Assembly (NCBI RefSeq): GCF_050589625.1
Contig: NZ_JBNGOP010000016.1
Location: forward strand, 59,308-123,307
Reading direction: 5' to 3'
Length of the DNA stretch: 64,000 bases
DNA from: Pelagihabitans sp947500445
GTDB lineage: Bacteria > Bacteroidota > Bacteroidia > Flavobacteriales > Flavobacteriaceae
Shown here: in pieces, positions 1-9,192 of the stretch
How the letters are laid out: every line of letters begins with the position of its first letter
Position numbering within the stretch: the stretch's first letter is position 1
Translations under genes and position numbers: made by a program
Notes under the pieces: generated by a model
Database searches by the model: none
What the model was told of the DNA's origin: nothing
Seen by the model: only the letters and a program-made list of their open reading frames with translations

Positions 1-105
1 CACAGCTCCTTTTGGTTTTCTCCTGTGGTCAAGTGAAGGGCGTTATAACGGAATACAAACAGGGATCATGAAATATTGTATCTTGCTTTCATTGATATTT
101 TCGTT

Positions 106-1182
106 ATGGGGATACGCTTTTTATGTTTGATGTTCATACTGGTCTTTTGTAAAGGTTCGGCCAATACAACGGAGCGGGACACCCTGATTGTCGGGTATAC
201 CGCAGCGCCCCCGTTCATATTGGAACAGGGCGCCGATTTGTCCGGTATCAATATATTGTTGTGGGATCGAGTGGCGAAAGACCTGGATTTACCGTATAAG
301 TTGGTGCGAATGCAATTCCCTAAAATGTTGGATTCTTTGGAGGCAGGCGCTATCGATTTGAGCATCAATCCCCTCACCATTACCAGTGAACGAAGTAAAA
401 AAATGGAGTTTACACATTCTTTTTATGCCTCCAACGCCACCATTGCCATTGCGGAGAAGTCCTCTCTAGAAAAACTTGTCCAATTTTTAAAAGGATTTTT
501 CAACCTCAATTTTTTAAGGGGGCTGTTGCTGCTGTTGACCATAATATTGCTTTTCGGCTTTGTGGGGTGGTTGTTCGAGCGAAAGGCGAACCCCGAACAC
601 TTTCGTTCGGGGTGGAAAGGCATTTGGGATGGACTTTGGTGGTCTGCCGTGACCCTAACTACGGTAGGATATGGGGACAAGTCCCCACGAACCGGTTTTG
701 GTAAGATTGCCGCGTTGGTATTGATGTTCACGGGACTGCTTTTTATTTCGGGCCTTACCGCAGGAATCGCCTCTAGCCTCACGGTAAATCAGTTGAACAG
801 CAACCCTGATAGTTTTAACGAGTTCAAGGAACGGAAGGTGGGGTCGGTTAAAAAAACGGGAAGCATGGCCTTTTTGCGTGCTCAATTTTTTAAGGATATC
901 ACTGGTTTTCAAAGTGTAGGGGAAGGCCTGCTGGCGCTTAAAAAAAATAGGATAGAGGCCTTCGTTTATGATGAGCCCATTTTATCGCACCGAATCCAAA
1001 CAGATTCCAGTTTGAGTGCACTGGCCATCTTGCCCATAAAGTTCGACGTTCAGTTTTATGCTTTTGGTCTTGCCAAGGACAAGGTGGCCCTCGAGCAACA
1101 AATTTCACAACGTATTTTGGAAATCATGGAAACGGCCGAATGGCGCATTGTCCTTAACGAGTACGGACTCACGGAAATTTAA
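106..1182 (+). CDS. GluR0-like ligand-gated potassium channel / periplasmic-binding fusion
   Basis: A predicted inner-membrane ion channel gated by a small ligand. After a signal-like hydrophobic N-terminus, a periplasmic binding lobe (VGYTAAPPFIL onward) is interrupted by a pore module and then resumes to the C-terminus. The pore has two hydrophobic helices around a loop with TTVGYGDKSP, which contains the canonical K+ selectivity filter TVGYGD. This binding lobe - pore - binding lobe order is that of prokaryotic glutamate receptors such as GluR0, so glutamate or another amino acid is the likely ligand (inferred). I chose ATG at 106 because it gives a good signal peptide; a TTG at 76 is also in frame. 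An out-of-frame ATG at 68 encodes a separate 20-residue hydrophobic peptide. The TAA stop overlaps a 26-base palindrome. Confidence 0.82.
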   Translation: MGIRFLCLMFILVFCKGSANTTERDTLIVGYTAAPPFILEQGADLSGINILLWDRVAKDLDLPYKLVRMQFPKMLDSLEAGAIDLSINPLTITSERSKKMEFTHSFYASNATIAIAEKSSLEKLVQFLKGFFNLNFLRGLLLLLTIILLFGFVGWLFERKANPEHFRSGWKGIWDGLWWSAVTLTTVGYGDKSPRTGFGKIAALVLMFTGLLFISGLTAGIASSLTVNQLNSNPDSFNEFKERKVGSVKKTGSMAFLRAQFFKDITGFQSVGEGLLALKKNRIEAFVYDEPILSHRIQTDSSLSALAILPIKFDVQFYAFGLAKDKVALEQQISQRILEIMETAEWRIVLNEYGLTEI

Positions 1183-1207
1183 TACCATTTCAAAGTTAAA
1201 ATGGTAT
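1182..1207. repeat. 26-base interspersed palindrome, copy 1
   Basis: A 9-base stem (ATACCATTT / AAATGGTAT) encloses the loop CAAAGTTA. It overlaps the stop codon of the upstream channel gene and lies between convergent genes. Near-identical copies occur at 23395, 35873 and 44357, so this is a dispersed REP-like element that may act as a terminator or 3'-end stabiliser. No T-tract follows. Confidence 0.75.
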
Positions 1208-1216
1208 AAGAAATAT

Positions 1217-1930
1217 TCAATTGTACGCTTTTAGGGTACCCATGTCCAAGTTTATGGGGCCGATGGAATGGGATTGGGGTAGGTAGACCCCATTGGGCAT
1301 CATTTTCCAATCGTCCCAACTGGCCTCTATTCCCCCAATGGGAATAATACTCACCCACATCCGATAACTTTCGGGAAACCCATTCTCGTTCAACTCCCAC
1401 AAATAACAATCTCCCGGAGTGCTGCCGCCCATGGAATAGCGAACGAGCAGGCCTTCGGTACCATCTTCCAATGGCACGATACTTCTTGTAGTACCCTTGT
1501 CGAATACTTTATAGGGAGCCACCAACCAAAAGGAATCATTATTAAAAAAATCTTGCGCTTTGCGAATTGCTCTTTGTCGTTTGCGACCTTTCACGGTCTC
1601 GCCTTGGTGTTTTACATTATTGTTTTTAGATGCGTTTAAATCTAACCGCACCACATAATCCGACCAGGATACGACCACGGTCCCCATGGTTTTGTCCCAT
1701 TTATAGCAGTGGGCACCACCGGCGAACGACCATTCCAAAAAACGCGTCTGTTGGTATTGTTTCAAATGAATGGCACGAAGCATTTGTTTTGCCAGATCAT
1801 CGGCCTTTGCGCCTTCTTTTCCTTCGGGAACGGGCACGTTAAAAACGAGGTAGAGTAAGCCAAAACCGACAACGGCGATAACGAGTATCCCGGCAAGGAT
1901 CTTTAAAACACTTCGTACTATTTTTTTCAT
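1217..1930 (-). CDS. Conserved hypothetical protein with N-terminal membrane anchor
   Basis: A 237-residue protein starting MKKIVRSVLKI, followed by one strong transmembrane helix (about residues 8-31, AGILVIAVVGFGLLYLVF) and a soluble domain of about 200 residues rich in Trp, Tyr and Gly. The soluble part is presumably periplasmic (inferred). I do not recognise a catalytic motif. It is convergent with the channel gene and lies 21 bases downstream of the start of the gamma-glutamyltransferase gene's 3' end on the same strand, so the two may be co-transcribed. Confidence 0.6.
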   Translation of the reverse strand: MKKIVRSVLKILAGILVIAVVGFGLLYLVFNVPVPEGKEGAKADDLAKQMLRAIHLKQYQQTRFLEWSFAGGAHCYKWDKTMGTVVVSWSDYVVRLDLNASKNNNVKHQGETVKGRKRQRAIRKAQDFFNNDSFWLVAPYKVFDKGTTRSIVPLEDGTEGLLVRYSMGGSTPGDCYLWELNENGFPESYRMWVSIIPIGGIEASWDDWKMMPNGVYLPQSHSIGPINLDMGTLKAYN

Positions 1931-1951
1931 TTTCTATGGGTTTGCCGCGGT

Positions 1952-3643
1952 TTAAAAACCTACGGCGGTATCGTCTCCTCTTTTGTCGGCTCCTCCTTCA
2001 AGTCGACCATCCTCTAAAACACCGATGGCATCGACTTTACCGATAATGGGGGTACGTTCCTCGTTTAAGATATAGCCTTTTTCCGATAATTGCCGTTTTA
2101 TTTCATCCGAAAAACCTTCTGGTTCAAAAATGACCATGTCGGGTAGCCATTGGTGGTGAAAACGTGGAGCGTTTACCGCCGCTTGCATGCTCATATGAAA
2201 CTCATATTTATTAAGAATGGTCTGGGCTACGGCCGTAATAATGGTAGAGCCACCGGGCGTGCCGACTACCATGTACAATTCGCCTTCTTTTTCTACTATC
2301 GTAGGGGTCATACTGCTCAGCATCCGTTTTTCGGGAGCAATACTATTGGCCGCCGCTCCGATCAATCCGAACATATTGGGAACTCCCGGCTTTGCACTAA
2401 AATCGTCCATTTCGTTGTTGAGAAAAAAACCGAGGGCGTCGCAATACAACTTGGACCCATAGGCGCCGTTCAGTGTCGTTGTCACCGATACGGCATTGCC
2501 CTCACTGTCCACAATGGAATAATGTGTGGTCTCCATACTTTCGTTTACATCGACCTTTCCGTTTGCGATATCCGTCGATTTTGTCGCTTTTTCGAAGGAG
2601 AAATCGACCATCCGTTCTTTTAAATAGTCATCACTCAGTAAAACGTCCAGCGGAATATCCACAAAATCAGGGTCTCCCAAAAAATAATTCCGATCGGCAT
2701 AGGCCCTTCGTGAAGCTTCTGTGAAAAGTTGTATGGCACGGGCGCTATTATGGCCATATTCCTTTATGTTGTGGCCTTCGATCATTTTAAAAATTTGATT
2801 GATGGTCACTCCGCCACTACTTGGTGGACTCATCGAAATAATCTTCAGATCCTTGTAGTTAAAAATGATGGGTTGTCGCCATTTTGCCTCATATGCCGCC
2901 AAATCGGCCATGGTGACATAGCCCCCGCTTTCTTGAATGAAATCCGCAAGGATTTTGGCATTTTCTCCCTTGTAAAAGCCGTCCCGTCCTTTTTCGGATA
3001 TCGCGCGCAGGGTTTTTGCCAATACGGGATATCTTAGGGTGTCCCCTTTGGTACAGCCGATGGGAAAGCTAGTGTTTCCTCCATTTACTTCAAGGATCGA
3101 CTCACGATAGTTGGCAAAACGTTCCGCCTGTTTTTCGGTAACGACTAGGCCTTTTTCGGCAAGGGCGATTACCGGTGCCAGAATATCCTTTAAGGGGAGT
3201 GAGCCAAATTTTTCGTGAACTTCTATAATACCGGCGACCGTTCCGGGAACGCCCACTGCCGTTGCCCCAATGGTGCTCATACCGGGCACTACATTGCCAA
3301 GGGAGTCCAAATACATATCTTTTGAAGCGGTCTTCGGGGCTTTTTCCCGATAATCGAGCGCCCCAACGTCCCCATCGGCCTTTCGGTATACCATAAAACC
3401 GCCGCCACCAAGGTTTCCCGCGAACGGATAGGCCACTACCAATGCCATTTCCGTCGCTACCATGGCGTCAAAAGCGTTCCCCCCTTTTTTTAAGATAGCG
3501 GCCCCAATTTGGGAAGCCTCTTCCCGTGCCGAAACGACCATGGCATTTTCGGTGACCAGGCCAGTGGGCGTTGCCGGAGGAGTTTTGCAGTTAAAAACGA
3601 GCAACAAAGGTATAATTGGAACAAGGGCTTTAAAATTTTTCAT
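1952..3643 (-). CDS. ggt: Gamma-glutamyltransferase (lipoprotein)
   Basis: Cleaves the gamma-glutamyl bond of glutathione and related peptides and transfers the glutamyl group to water or an acceptor. At 563 residues it has normal family length. The N-terminus MKNFKALVPIIPLLLVFNC is a lipoprotein signal with Cys19 as probable lipidation site, placing it in the periplasm or outer envelope. The autoprocessing site and nucleophile is Thr372 in ETTHYSIVD; the GAYGSKL and PGGSTIITAV segments match the small subunit. The large-subunit start VSAREEASQIGA is typical. No neighbour belongs to an obvious glutathione operon. Confidence 0.93.
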   Translation of the reverse strand: MKNFKALVPIIPLLLVFNCKTPPATPTGLVTENAMVVSAREEASQIGAAILKKGGNAFDAMVATEMALVVAYPFAGNLGGGGFMVYRKADGDVGALDYREKAPKTASKDMYLDSLGNVVPGMSTIGATAVGVPGTVAGIIEVHEKFGSLPLKDILAPVIALAEKGLVVTEKQAERFANYRESILEVNGGNTSFPIGCTKGDTLRYPVLAKTLRAISEKGRDGFYKGENAKILADFIQESGGYVTMADLAAYEAKWRQPIIFNYKDLKIISMSPPSSGGVTINQIFKMIEGHNIKEYGHNSARAIQLFTEASRRAYADRNYFLGDPDFVDIPLDVLLSDDYLKERMVDFSFEKATKSTDIANGKVDVNESMETTHYSIVDSEGNAVSVTTTLNGAYGSKLYCDALGFFLNNEMDDFSAKPGVPNMFGLIGAAANSIAPEKRMLSSMTPTIVEKEGELYMVVGTPGGSTIITAVAQTILNKYEFHMSMQAAVNAPRFHHQWLPDMVIFEPEGFSDEIKRQLSEKGYILNEERTPIIGKVDAIGVLEDGRLEGGADKRGDDTAVGF

Positions 3644-3701
3644 AGAAGACGGTAATGGTTTTTAGGTTAAACGGGGATTGAATTGGCATGCTATGGTTTC
3701 C

Positions 3702-4289
3702 TTATTTTAAGGCTAGGTATTTCTGTTTTGCGAACGTCCGCAAGGCTTCAAAAAACTCGGTAAACTCCGCTTCAAAAGCGGGATAATGTTCCTCAAGGTC
3801 TACAATGGCAAAATTCATCTTGGATTTGTTTTTTGTTCTTCGGTCCATACCGTTCAAAGTTCTGGAAATCCCTTCCATATTGGAATAATTGAAAAGCCAA
3901 TTGTCAGCGATCATGTAGGGCATAAAGCGTTTTACCCCGTCGGGGAGTAAATCATATCGGTCTTCCAACAAATCGTAAAAGCGCTCGACGAAATCCGCTA
4001 AGGGGATGTCGGAATAACGATCCCAATTTTTTGCAAGAAAATGATCATAATAGATGTCAACAATAATCCTGCTGTAATGGCTATAGTTTTTGTGCAAACG
4101 TTTACTACTTTTTTTGGGGATGGGATGTGAATCGGTAAAGGTGTCTATTTCCCGATGAAGGAAAATGCCCTGTTGCACCCTTTTGGGCAAATGCTTGAAT
4201 TTATTGCCCCGGATACTGTCGGCCACAAAGTTTCCTATAGCAATGGCATCGTCATCAAAAGAAAGGTAAATGTGCGCTAAAAAATTCAT
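3702..4289 (-). CDS. Acyl carrier protein phosphodiesterase family (AcpH-like, DUF479)
   Basis: The 195-residue sequence begins MNFLAHIYLSF and continues with GNFVADSIRG, the hallmark N-terminus of the AcpH/DUF479 family, an HD-like metal-dependent hydrolase that removes the 4'-phosphopantetheine arm from holo-ACP. HREIDTFTDSHP and YDHFLAKNW supply the His/Asp residues expected for metal binding. It would act in the cytosol. It is divergent from glmM, with about 95 bases between them. In Bacteroidota the biochemical role has been assigned mostly by homology. Confidence 0.8.
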   Translation of the reverse strand: MNFLAHIYLSFDDDAIAIGNFVADSIRGNKFKHLPKRVQQGIFLHREIDTFTDSHPIPKKSSKRLHKNYSHYSRIIVDIYYDHFLAKNWDRYSDIPLADFVERFYDLLEDRYDLLPDGVKRFMPYMIADNWLFNYSNMEGISRTLNGMDRRTKNKSKMNFAIVDLEEHYPAFEAEFTEFFEALRTFAKQKYLALK

Positions 4290-4334
4290 ATTTCAACCAG
4301 TTATTGGAGCCCTCCGAATTTACGAATTAAGCCG

Positions 4335-4363
4335 TTGCCTTTGGTGACAACCCTTTATATTTG
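4335..4363 (+). promoter_or_regulatory. Bacteroidota-type promoter for glmM
   Basis: A TTG at 4335-4337 is followed after 18 bases by TATATTTG (4356-4363), matching the Bacteroidota sigma-A consensus TTTG-N19-TAnnTTTG. The glmM ATG lies 21 bases further on. Confidence 0.6.
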
Positions 4364-4384
4364 TAAAAATTTTTTGATACAGGT

Positions 4385-5773
4385 ATGACATTAATTAAAT
4401 CCATTTCTGGGATTCGTGGTACGATCGGTGGTCGGCCCGGAGACAATCTTACCCCGCTCGACGCGGTGAAATTTGCTGCTGCATATGGTACATGGTTAAA
4501 AGACTATAGCAAAAAAGAGGCCCTTACCGTGGTCATTGGTAGGGATGCCCGACTGTCAGGACAAATGATCCAAGATTTGGTCGTCGCTACCCTGGTGGGA
4601 CTTGGTATCGATGTGGTCGACCTCGACCTGTCTACAACGCCCACCGTTGAAATAGCGGTACCGCTCGAAAAAGCGGACGGAGGTATCATCCTAACGGCAA
4701 GCCATAATCCCAAACAGTGGAACGCGCTAAAGTTATTGAACGAAAAAGGGGAATTCTTGGATGCCGAACAGGGCGCCCGGATCCTGAAAATTGCGGAAGA
4801 GGAGAATTTTTCCTTTACCGAGGTGGACGATTTGGGTACCGTTACCCGAAACGACGCGTATATCGATATACATATTGACGAGGTTTTGGAGCTTTCCCTT
4901 GTGGATGCCGAAGTGATAAAGGCGGCAAAGTTCAAGGTAGTGGTCGACGGCGTAAACTCAACTGGCGGTATTGCCATACCCAAACTATTGGAAGCCTTAG
5001 GGGTAACGGTGGTAAAATTGTATTGCGATCCCACCGGTCATTTTCCGCATAATCCTGAACCTTTAAAGGAGCATCTTGGTGCCATTTGTGAAAAAGTGGT
5101 TGCAGAGAAGGCCGATTTTGGTATTGTAGTAGACCCCGATGTGGATCGGCTCGCCTTTATTGCCAATGATGGGGAAATGTTCGGAGAGGAATACACCTTG
5201 GTGGCCTGTGCGGATTACGTACTCGGAAAAACACCGGGAAATACGGTTTCCAACCTATCATCGTCACGTGCTCTGCGCGACATTACCGAAAAGCATGGGG
5301 GTGTTTATGAAGCGGCGGCCGTAGGCGAAGTAAACGTGGTTGCAAAAATGAAGGCCACAAAAGCCATTATCGGTGGTGAGGGAAACGGTGGCATCATCTA
5401 TCCCGAAAGTCACTATGGTAGGGACTCCTTGGTGGGAACGGCCCTATTTTTAATGTTGATGGCCGAGAGGGACGGTACGGTAGCGGAGCTTCGCGCCGGT
5501 TATCCGTCCTATTTTATGAGCAAAAAGAAAATCGCCCTGACGCCGGACTTGGATGTGGACAGTATTTTGGAGAAAATGGCCGCTGCTTACAAAAACGAGC
5601 AATTGTCGACCATAGACGGGGTGAAAATCGATTTTGCAGAGAATTGGGTACATCTTCGAAAGTCGAATACCGAACCCATCATTCGGGTGTATACGGAGGC
5701 CAAGAGCCAAGAAGAGGCACATGCACTAGCCGACAAAATCATTGCGGAAATAGAGGCGATAGCGGTTTCTTAA
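4385..5773 (+). CDS. glmM: Phosphoglucosamine mutase
   Basis: Interconverts glucosamine-6-phosphate and glucosamine-1-phosphate on the way to UDP-GlcNAc for peptidoglycan and lipopolysaccharide. The 462-residue protein carries the phosphoserine loop TASHNP (Ser106), the metal-binding loop DPDVDRL, the sugar-specificity loop GGEGNGG and the C-terminal phosphate-binding loop RKSNTEPIIRVY, i.e. all four active-site elements of the phosphohexomutase family. Specificity for glucosamine rather than mannose/glucose is inferred from the close match to Bacteroidota GlmM. Its TAA overlaps the stop of the convergent acyltransferase gene by four bases. Confidence 0.9.
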   Translation: MTLIKSISGIRGTIGGRPGDNLTPLDAVKFAAAYGTWLKDYSKKEALTVVIGRDARLSGQMIQDLVVATLVGLGIDVVDLDLSTTPTVEIAVPLEKADGGIILTASHNPKQWNALKLLNEKGEFLDAEQGARILKIAEEENFSFTEVDDLGTVTRNDAYIDIHIDEVLELSLVDAEVIKAAKFKVVVDGVNSTGGIAIPKLLEALGVTVVKLYCDPTGHFPHNPEPLKEHLGAICEKVVAEKADFGIVVDPDVDRLAFIANDGEMFGEEYTLVACADYVLGKTPGNTVSNLSSSRALRDITEKHGGVYEAAAVGEVNVVAKMKATKAIIGGEGNGGIIYPESHYGRDSLVGTALFLMLMAERDGTVAELRAGYPSYFMSKKKIALTPDLDVDSILEKMAAAYKNEQLSTIDGVKIDFAENWVHLRKSNTEPIIRVYTEAKSQEEAHALADKIIAEIEAIAVS

Positions 5774-6687
5774 GCCTGTTCCGACTTGGTTTGTTGTTCC
5801 GTAGCAAAAGCGGCAGGGGTTTTGCCCCGGTGTTTCCATCGTTTATGGGTCCATAAATAATAGGCGGGATTTTCCTTTATCTGCTGTTCCGCTAAGCGAA
5901 GAAAACAATCGGTAATTTCATTCTTTTCGGTTTCCTTTCCGTTTTCCGTTATGGGAAGGAACTCCGCTTCGTAATGTCCACGGCCTGTTTTGGAAACCTT
6001 TAAAAACACCACGGCAAGGCCCAGTTTTCGCGCCAAGGTTTCGGCACCATTGATTACCGGAACCTTGATGCCCATGAATTCTGCCCAGTAATGGGCACGG
6101 TGTGCCTGTGGCGATTGATCGCTAACCATACCAAAAATGCCCGTAATGCCCTGTTGTTTGTTCCGTACGATGGTCTTTACCGTTTCTTTTTGGGTAATAA
6201 GGGTGGTATTCCATTTTGCCCTTACTTTTCGTGCCCAGTTATCAAAGTATGGATTGGTAATGCGTTGGTACACCGCATACCCTTTGGATGTTACATAATT
6301 GTTCATGCTCATGTTCCATTCCCAGCTGGCGTAATGGGAGCATACCACCAAAATACTTTTCTCCTTTTCCAACCGCTGTATCATATCCATATTCTTGATG
6401 CGATACCGTTTTGCGATTTCCGTTTTGGAGAGGTTCATGGTTTTTACCATTTCCAAAAACATATCGCACATATGTTTAAAAAAGGTCTTTTCTATTTGCC
6501 GTCGCTCCATTTGCGATCGCTCCGGAAAAATGAGCTGTAAATTCGAACGGACTACTTTTTTACGGTAACCGATCAAGCGGTAAACGAGAACGTAAACGAC
6601 GTCCGAAAAGCGGTAGAGTAGCCAAAAGGGAACTATGGAAATCAACCAAATAAAGGGGTATGCCAAAACAAAGACTAAGCGCTGCAT
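5770..6687 (-). CDS. Lysophospholipid / lipid A biosynthesis acyltransferase (LpxL/HtrB family)
   Basis: A 305-residue inner-membrane acyltransferase that probably adds a secondary acyl chain to Kdo-lipid A or a related lipid. An N-terminal hydrophobic helix (residues 4-30) anchors it; the catalytic H-x4-E motif is HYASWEW near residue 117, and SDQSPQ and the YYLWTHKRWK C-terminus are family landmarks. It stands divergent from the rhomboid gene, with a palindromic promoter element between them, and ends convergent with glmM in a shared TTAA. Confidence 0.87.
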   Translation of the reverse strand: MQRLVFVLAYPFIWLISIVPFWLLYRFSDVVYVLVYRLIGYRKKVVRSNLQLIFPERSQMERRQIEKTFFKHMCDMFLEMVKTMNLSKTEIAKRYRIKNMDMIQRLEKEKSILVVCSHYASWEWNMSMNNYVTSKGYAVYQRITNPYFDNWARKVRAKWNTTLITQKETVKTIVRNKQQGITGIFGMVSDQSPQAHRAHYWAEFMGIKVPVINGAETLARKLGLAVVFLKVSKTGRGHYEAEFLPITENGKETEKNEITDCFLRLAEQQIKENPAYYLWTHKRWKHRGKTPAAFATEQQTKSEQA

Positions 6688-6703
6688 TTCAAATGAATCT
6701 AGG

Positions 6704-6721
6704 CAAATATAGCTATATTTG
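6704..6721. promoter_or_regulatory. Palindromic divergent -7 element
   Basis: CAAATATAGCTATATTTG is a perfect 18-base palindrome. Each strand reads TATATTTG, the Bacteroidota -7 box, so one sequence can serve the acyltransferase gene (ATG 17 bases away on the minus strand) and the rhomboid gene (ATG 22 bases away on the plus strand). I see no clear -33 TTTG for either direction. Confidence 0.6.
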
Positions 6722-6743
6722 AATCGTAACCTAAACAGGTCAA

Positions 6744-7394
6744 ATGTTTGATAATATCCATCTTGCCACCATTGCCATTATCGCTGCCAACGTACTCGTT
6801 TCAATCAAAGGATTTGAAGACCGGTCCTTTTTGGAGCGTTATAAATTCAGCGTCGGCGGTATTCGATCGGGACAAAAGGAACGGATGCTTACCTCAGGGT
6901 TCTTACATGTGGATTGGACCCATTTGATTTTTAACATGCTCACCTTGTATTTTTTCGCAAATACGGTAATTTCCCGTATGGGCGCACCCAAATTTTTGGG
7001 AATTTATGCGATAAGCCTTGCCGCCGGAAGCCTTTTGGCACTTTTTTTTCATAGGGAAGAACCTTATTACAGCGCCGTAGGGGCTAGCGGGGCGGTAACC
7101 GGGGTGCTTTATGCCGCCATTTTGTTACAACCTACGATGAACCTATATTTATTTTTTGCCGTTCCGATACCTGCCTATATTTTCGGGATCGGTTATTTGA
7201 TGTATTCCATTTACGGGATGAAGAACCGTTTGGGAAATATTGGACATACGGCGCATTTCGGTGGTGCAATCGGCGGTTATGTAACTACCTTGATATTTCT
7301 ACCCTATCTATTTGAGACCGAAACCCTTATGGTAGGGCTGCTGGCCATCCCTATTATCGTGCTCTTCATATTGCAGCGTTCCGGGAAAATTTGA
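6744..7394 (+). CDS. Rhomboid family intramembrane serine protease
   Basis: A 216-residue polytopic membrane protein that would cleave transmembrane substrates within the bilayer. The catalytic Ser115 is in GASGAVTG and the partner His171 in HTAHFGG; the conserved H-x3-N of helix 2 is present as HLIFN (His60, Asn64). There are about six hydrophobic segments, the basic six-helix rhomboid core without extra domains. The substrate cannot be told from context. Confidence 0.9.
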   Translation: MFDNIHLATIAIIAANVLVSIKGFEDRSFLERYKFSVGGIRSGQKERMLTSGFLHVDWTHLIFNMLTLYFFANTVISRMGAPKFLGIYAISLAAGSLLALFFHREEPYYSAVGASGAVTGVLYAAILLQPTMNLYLFFAVPIPAYIFGIGYLMYSIYGMKNRLGNIGHTAHFGGAIGGYVTTLIFLPYLFETETLMVGLLAIPIIVLFILQRSGKI

Positions 7395-7539
7395 CATGCT
7401 GCTAGTCGTTCCTACAGCTAATATTCACTCCTTGTAGGAGAAAAACTCCGTTCGTCGAATAAAATGATAAAATTATACCATTAACTATATATTTACGTTC
7501 AGTTAGAACCCCAATTCTAATTGGTAAAACCTACTTATC

Positions 7540-9174
7540 ATGAATAAAGTTTCCCTCGTGGCAATCGCCACTATGATATTGGTTGCATCATGTAGTGATG
7601 AAACCACAGTGTACAACAGTCCTGAAGAAAACGTTCTTTTAGAGGACAATCAAACTATTTTAGACAACAGTATCAGTTTTGAAAATTCCGGTGTGCTGGA
7701 CATTTTTGAGCTGGACAAGACCACCGGTAAAGTCTCGAAAAATGAAGACGGTACGGCCGGTGATTACCCACTTACCTTAGTGGGTCAGGTGACAAGTCCT
7801 TCGTACAGGGGTACGTTGCTAACCGCCTCCCATGTGGATGTGGAGGGCGATTATGCCTATATTTCGTATAACACCTCTGGTGATACGTATTTAGGCGGTA
7901 TCGATGCCGTAAACATAAGCGACCCTAACAATCCGAGGGTTACCTCAAGATTATACTATACCAATGCCGATATCAATTCCATAAAGTACGACAACGGATA
8001 TGTGTATTTAGCTGGCGGATTCGATTCTGAACGTTCCGCAACCATCGAATTTAATTCCTTTGTTGGAAAAGTGAACGTTACCAACGGCCGCTTTGATATT
8101 AGTGGGGGCATTACATATGGCTTTCAGGAAGGTTTTAACGCAACCGATGTAAAAATAACGGGCAATACCTTATTGGTGACCAGCGGAAAAGATGGCGTTA
8201 TCACCAAATATGATAAAGCTACCGTAACCAGTACCAATGAAGCCGCCTTTGCCGATTTAAGGGCTATGGCGATCAATGACAACACCATTGCCGTTTTAGA
8301 CGGTAGTCAGGGTGTCAATGTTTTGAACCAAGATTTAGAGGTGACCGCTCAAATCGGGATCGTATCCGATTTTGGTGACTTTGCAAAACGGACCTTGGAT
8401 TTTTATGAAAATAATATCATCGTTTCCGAGGGCGCTAAAGGCGCTGGAGTATACGAAGCCGGTTCCGGAACACTTTTGGAGTATATACCCATTCTTATCA
8501 ATCCCGAAGGCGTTGACAATTCGGATGTTGTGACCAATGCGGTGGCGGTTAACGAAGGCATTGTTTTGATGGCGAACGGTGGTGCGGGGCTATGCCTTTC
8601 CGAAGACGCCGGAGATAATACGGACTTGGTAGGTATTATTGCTCTTGACGGATCCATCAATTATGTAGAGACCAAAGGCGACTATGCTTTTGCGGCTTCC
8701 GGAAAATCGGGTCTGCAGATTATAAAAATGAACAAACCGAGCACTAGTCTGGAAGCGGCATGCAGTGCCAGCCCGGTCTATAGCGGTAGTTCCAACCTTA
8801 ACGTAAATTCTGGAGAAGAATTGGCATACCGAGGTTCCAAACGTTTTAATAGCGTAAACGTGGACGGAGGGTTGTTGCTGTGTGGTTCATGGACCGTAAG
8901 AAATGCGGTAAACATCAACCAAAGCGGGTCGTTCGAAATGAACGGTACCTTTGTAGTGGGAAGAAACAACCGCAGAAGAAATGTGACCGTTGGCAAAGAT
9001 GCCACGTTTCGGGTAGAGGGCAACCTTACCATTTATGGCGATCTGATTCTTGAAGATGGGGCCACCTTGGCCTTTTTAGGAGCGAATTCGGTCGTAAACG
9101 TTTTGGGCGATGTGGTAAAAAATGGCGATGTCCAGATTACCGGTTCTTTCGATGATGTTCAGAACAAGTTTTAA
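7540..9174 (+). CDS. Secreted lipoprotein with beta-propeller-like repeats
   Basis: A 544-residue exported protein. MNKVSLVAIATMILVASC is a lipoprotein signal with Cys18 as the lipidation site. The middle part (about 60-410) has repeated blocks such as VEGDYAYISY, YDNGYVYLAGG, ITGNTLLVTSG and ETKGDYAFAASG, spaced about 40-50 residues apart, resembling LVIVD/beta-propeller repeats. The last 110 residues form a Gly/Val/Asn-rich beta-helix-like segment with regularly repeating short strands (polymer-forming type). No catalytic motif is seen. It probably sits on the cell surface as a structural or binding protein (inferred). A strong terminator follows. Confidence 0.65.
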   Translation: MNKVSLVAIATMILVASCSDETTVYNSPEENVLLEDNQTILDNSISFENSGVLDIFELDKTTGKVSKNEDGTAGDYPLTLVGQVTSPSYRGTLLTASHVDVEGDYAYISYNTSGDTYLGGIDAVNISDPNNPRVTSRLYYTNADINSIKYDNGYVYLAGGFDSERSATIEFNSFVGKVNVTNGRFDISGGITYGFQEGFNATDVKITGNTLLVTSGKDGVITKYDKATVTSTNEAAFADLRAMAINDNTIAVLDGSQGVNVLNQDLEVTAQIGIVSDFGDFAKRTLDFYENNIIVSEGAKGAGVYEAGSGTLLEYIPILINPEGVDNSDVVTNAVAVNEGIVLMANGGAGLCLSEDAGDNTDLVGIIALDGSINYVETKGDYAFAASGKSGLQIIKMNKPSTSLEAACSASPVYSGSSNLNVNSGEELAYRGSKRFNSVNVDGGLLLCGSWTVRNAVNINQSGSFEMNGTFVVGRNNRRRNVTVGKDATFRVEGNLTIYGDLILEDGATLAFLGANSVVNVLGDVVKNGDVQITGSFDDVQNKF

Positions 9175-9192
9175 CGGAAATATAAATGCATA

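Noticed and set aside
4504..5034. 176-codon frame antisense to glmM
   Set aside because: A shadow of glmM codon usage; no start context or family.
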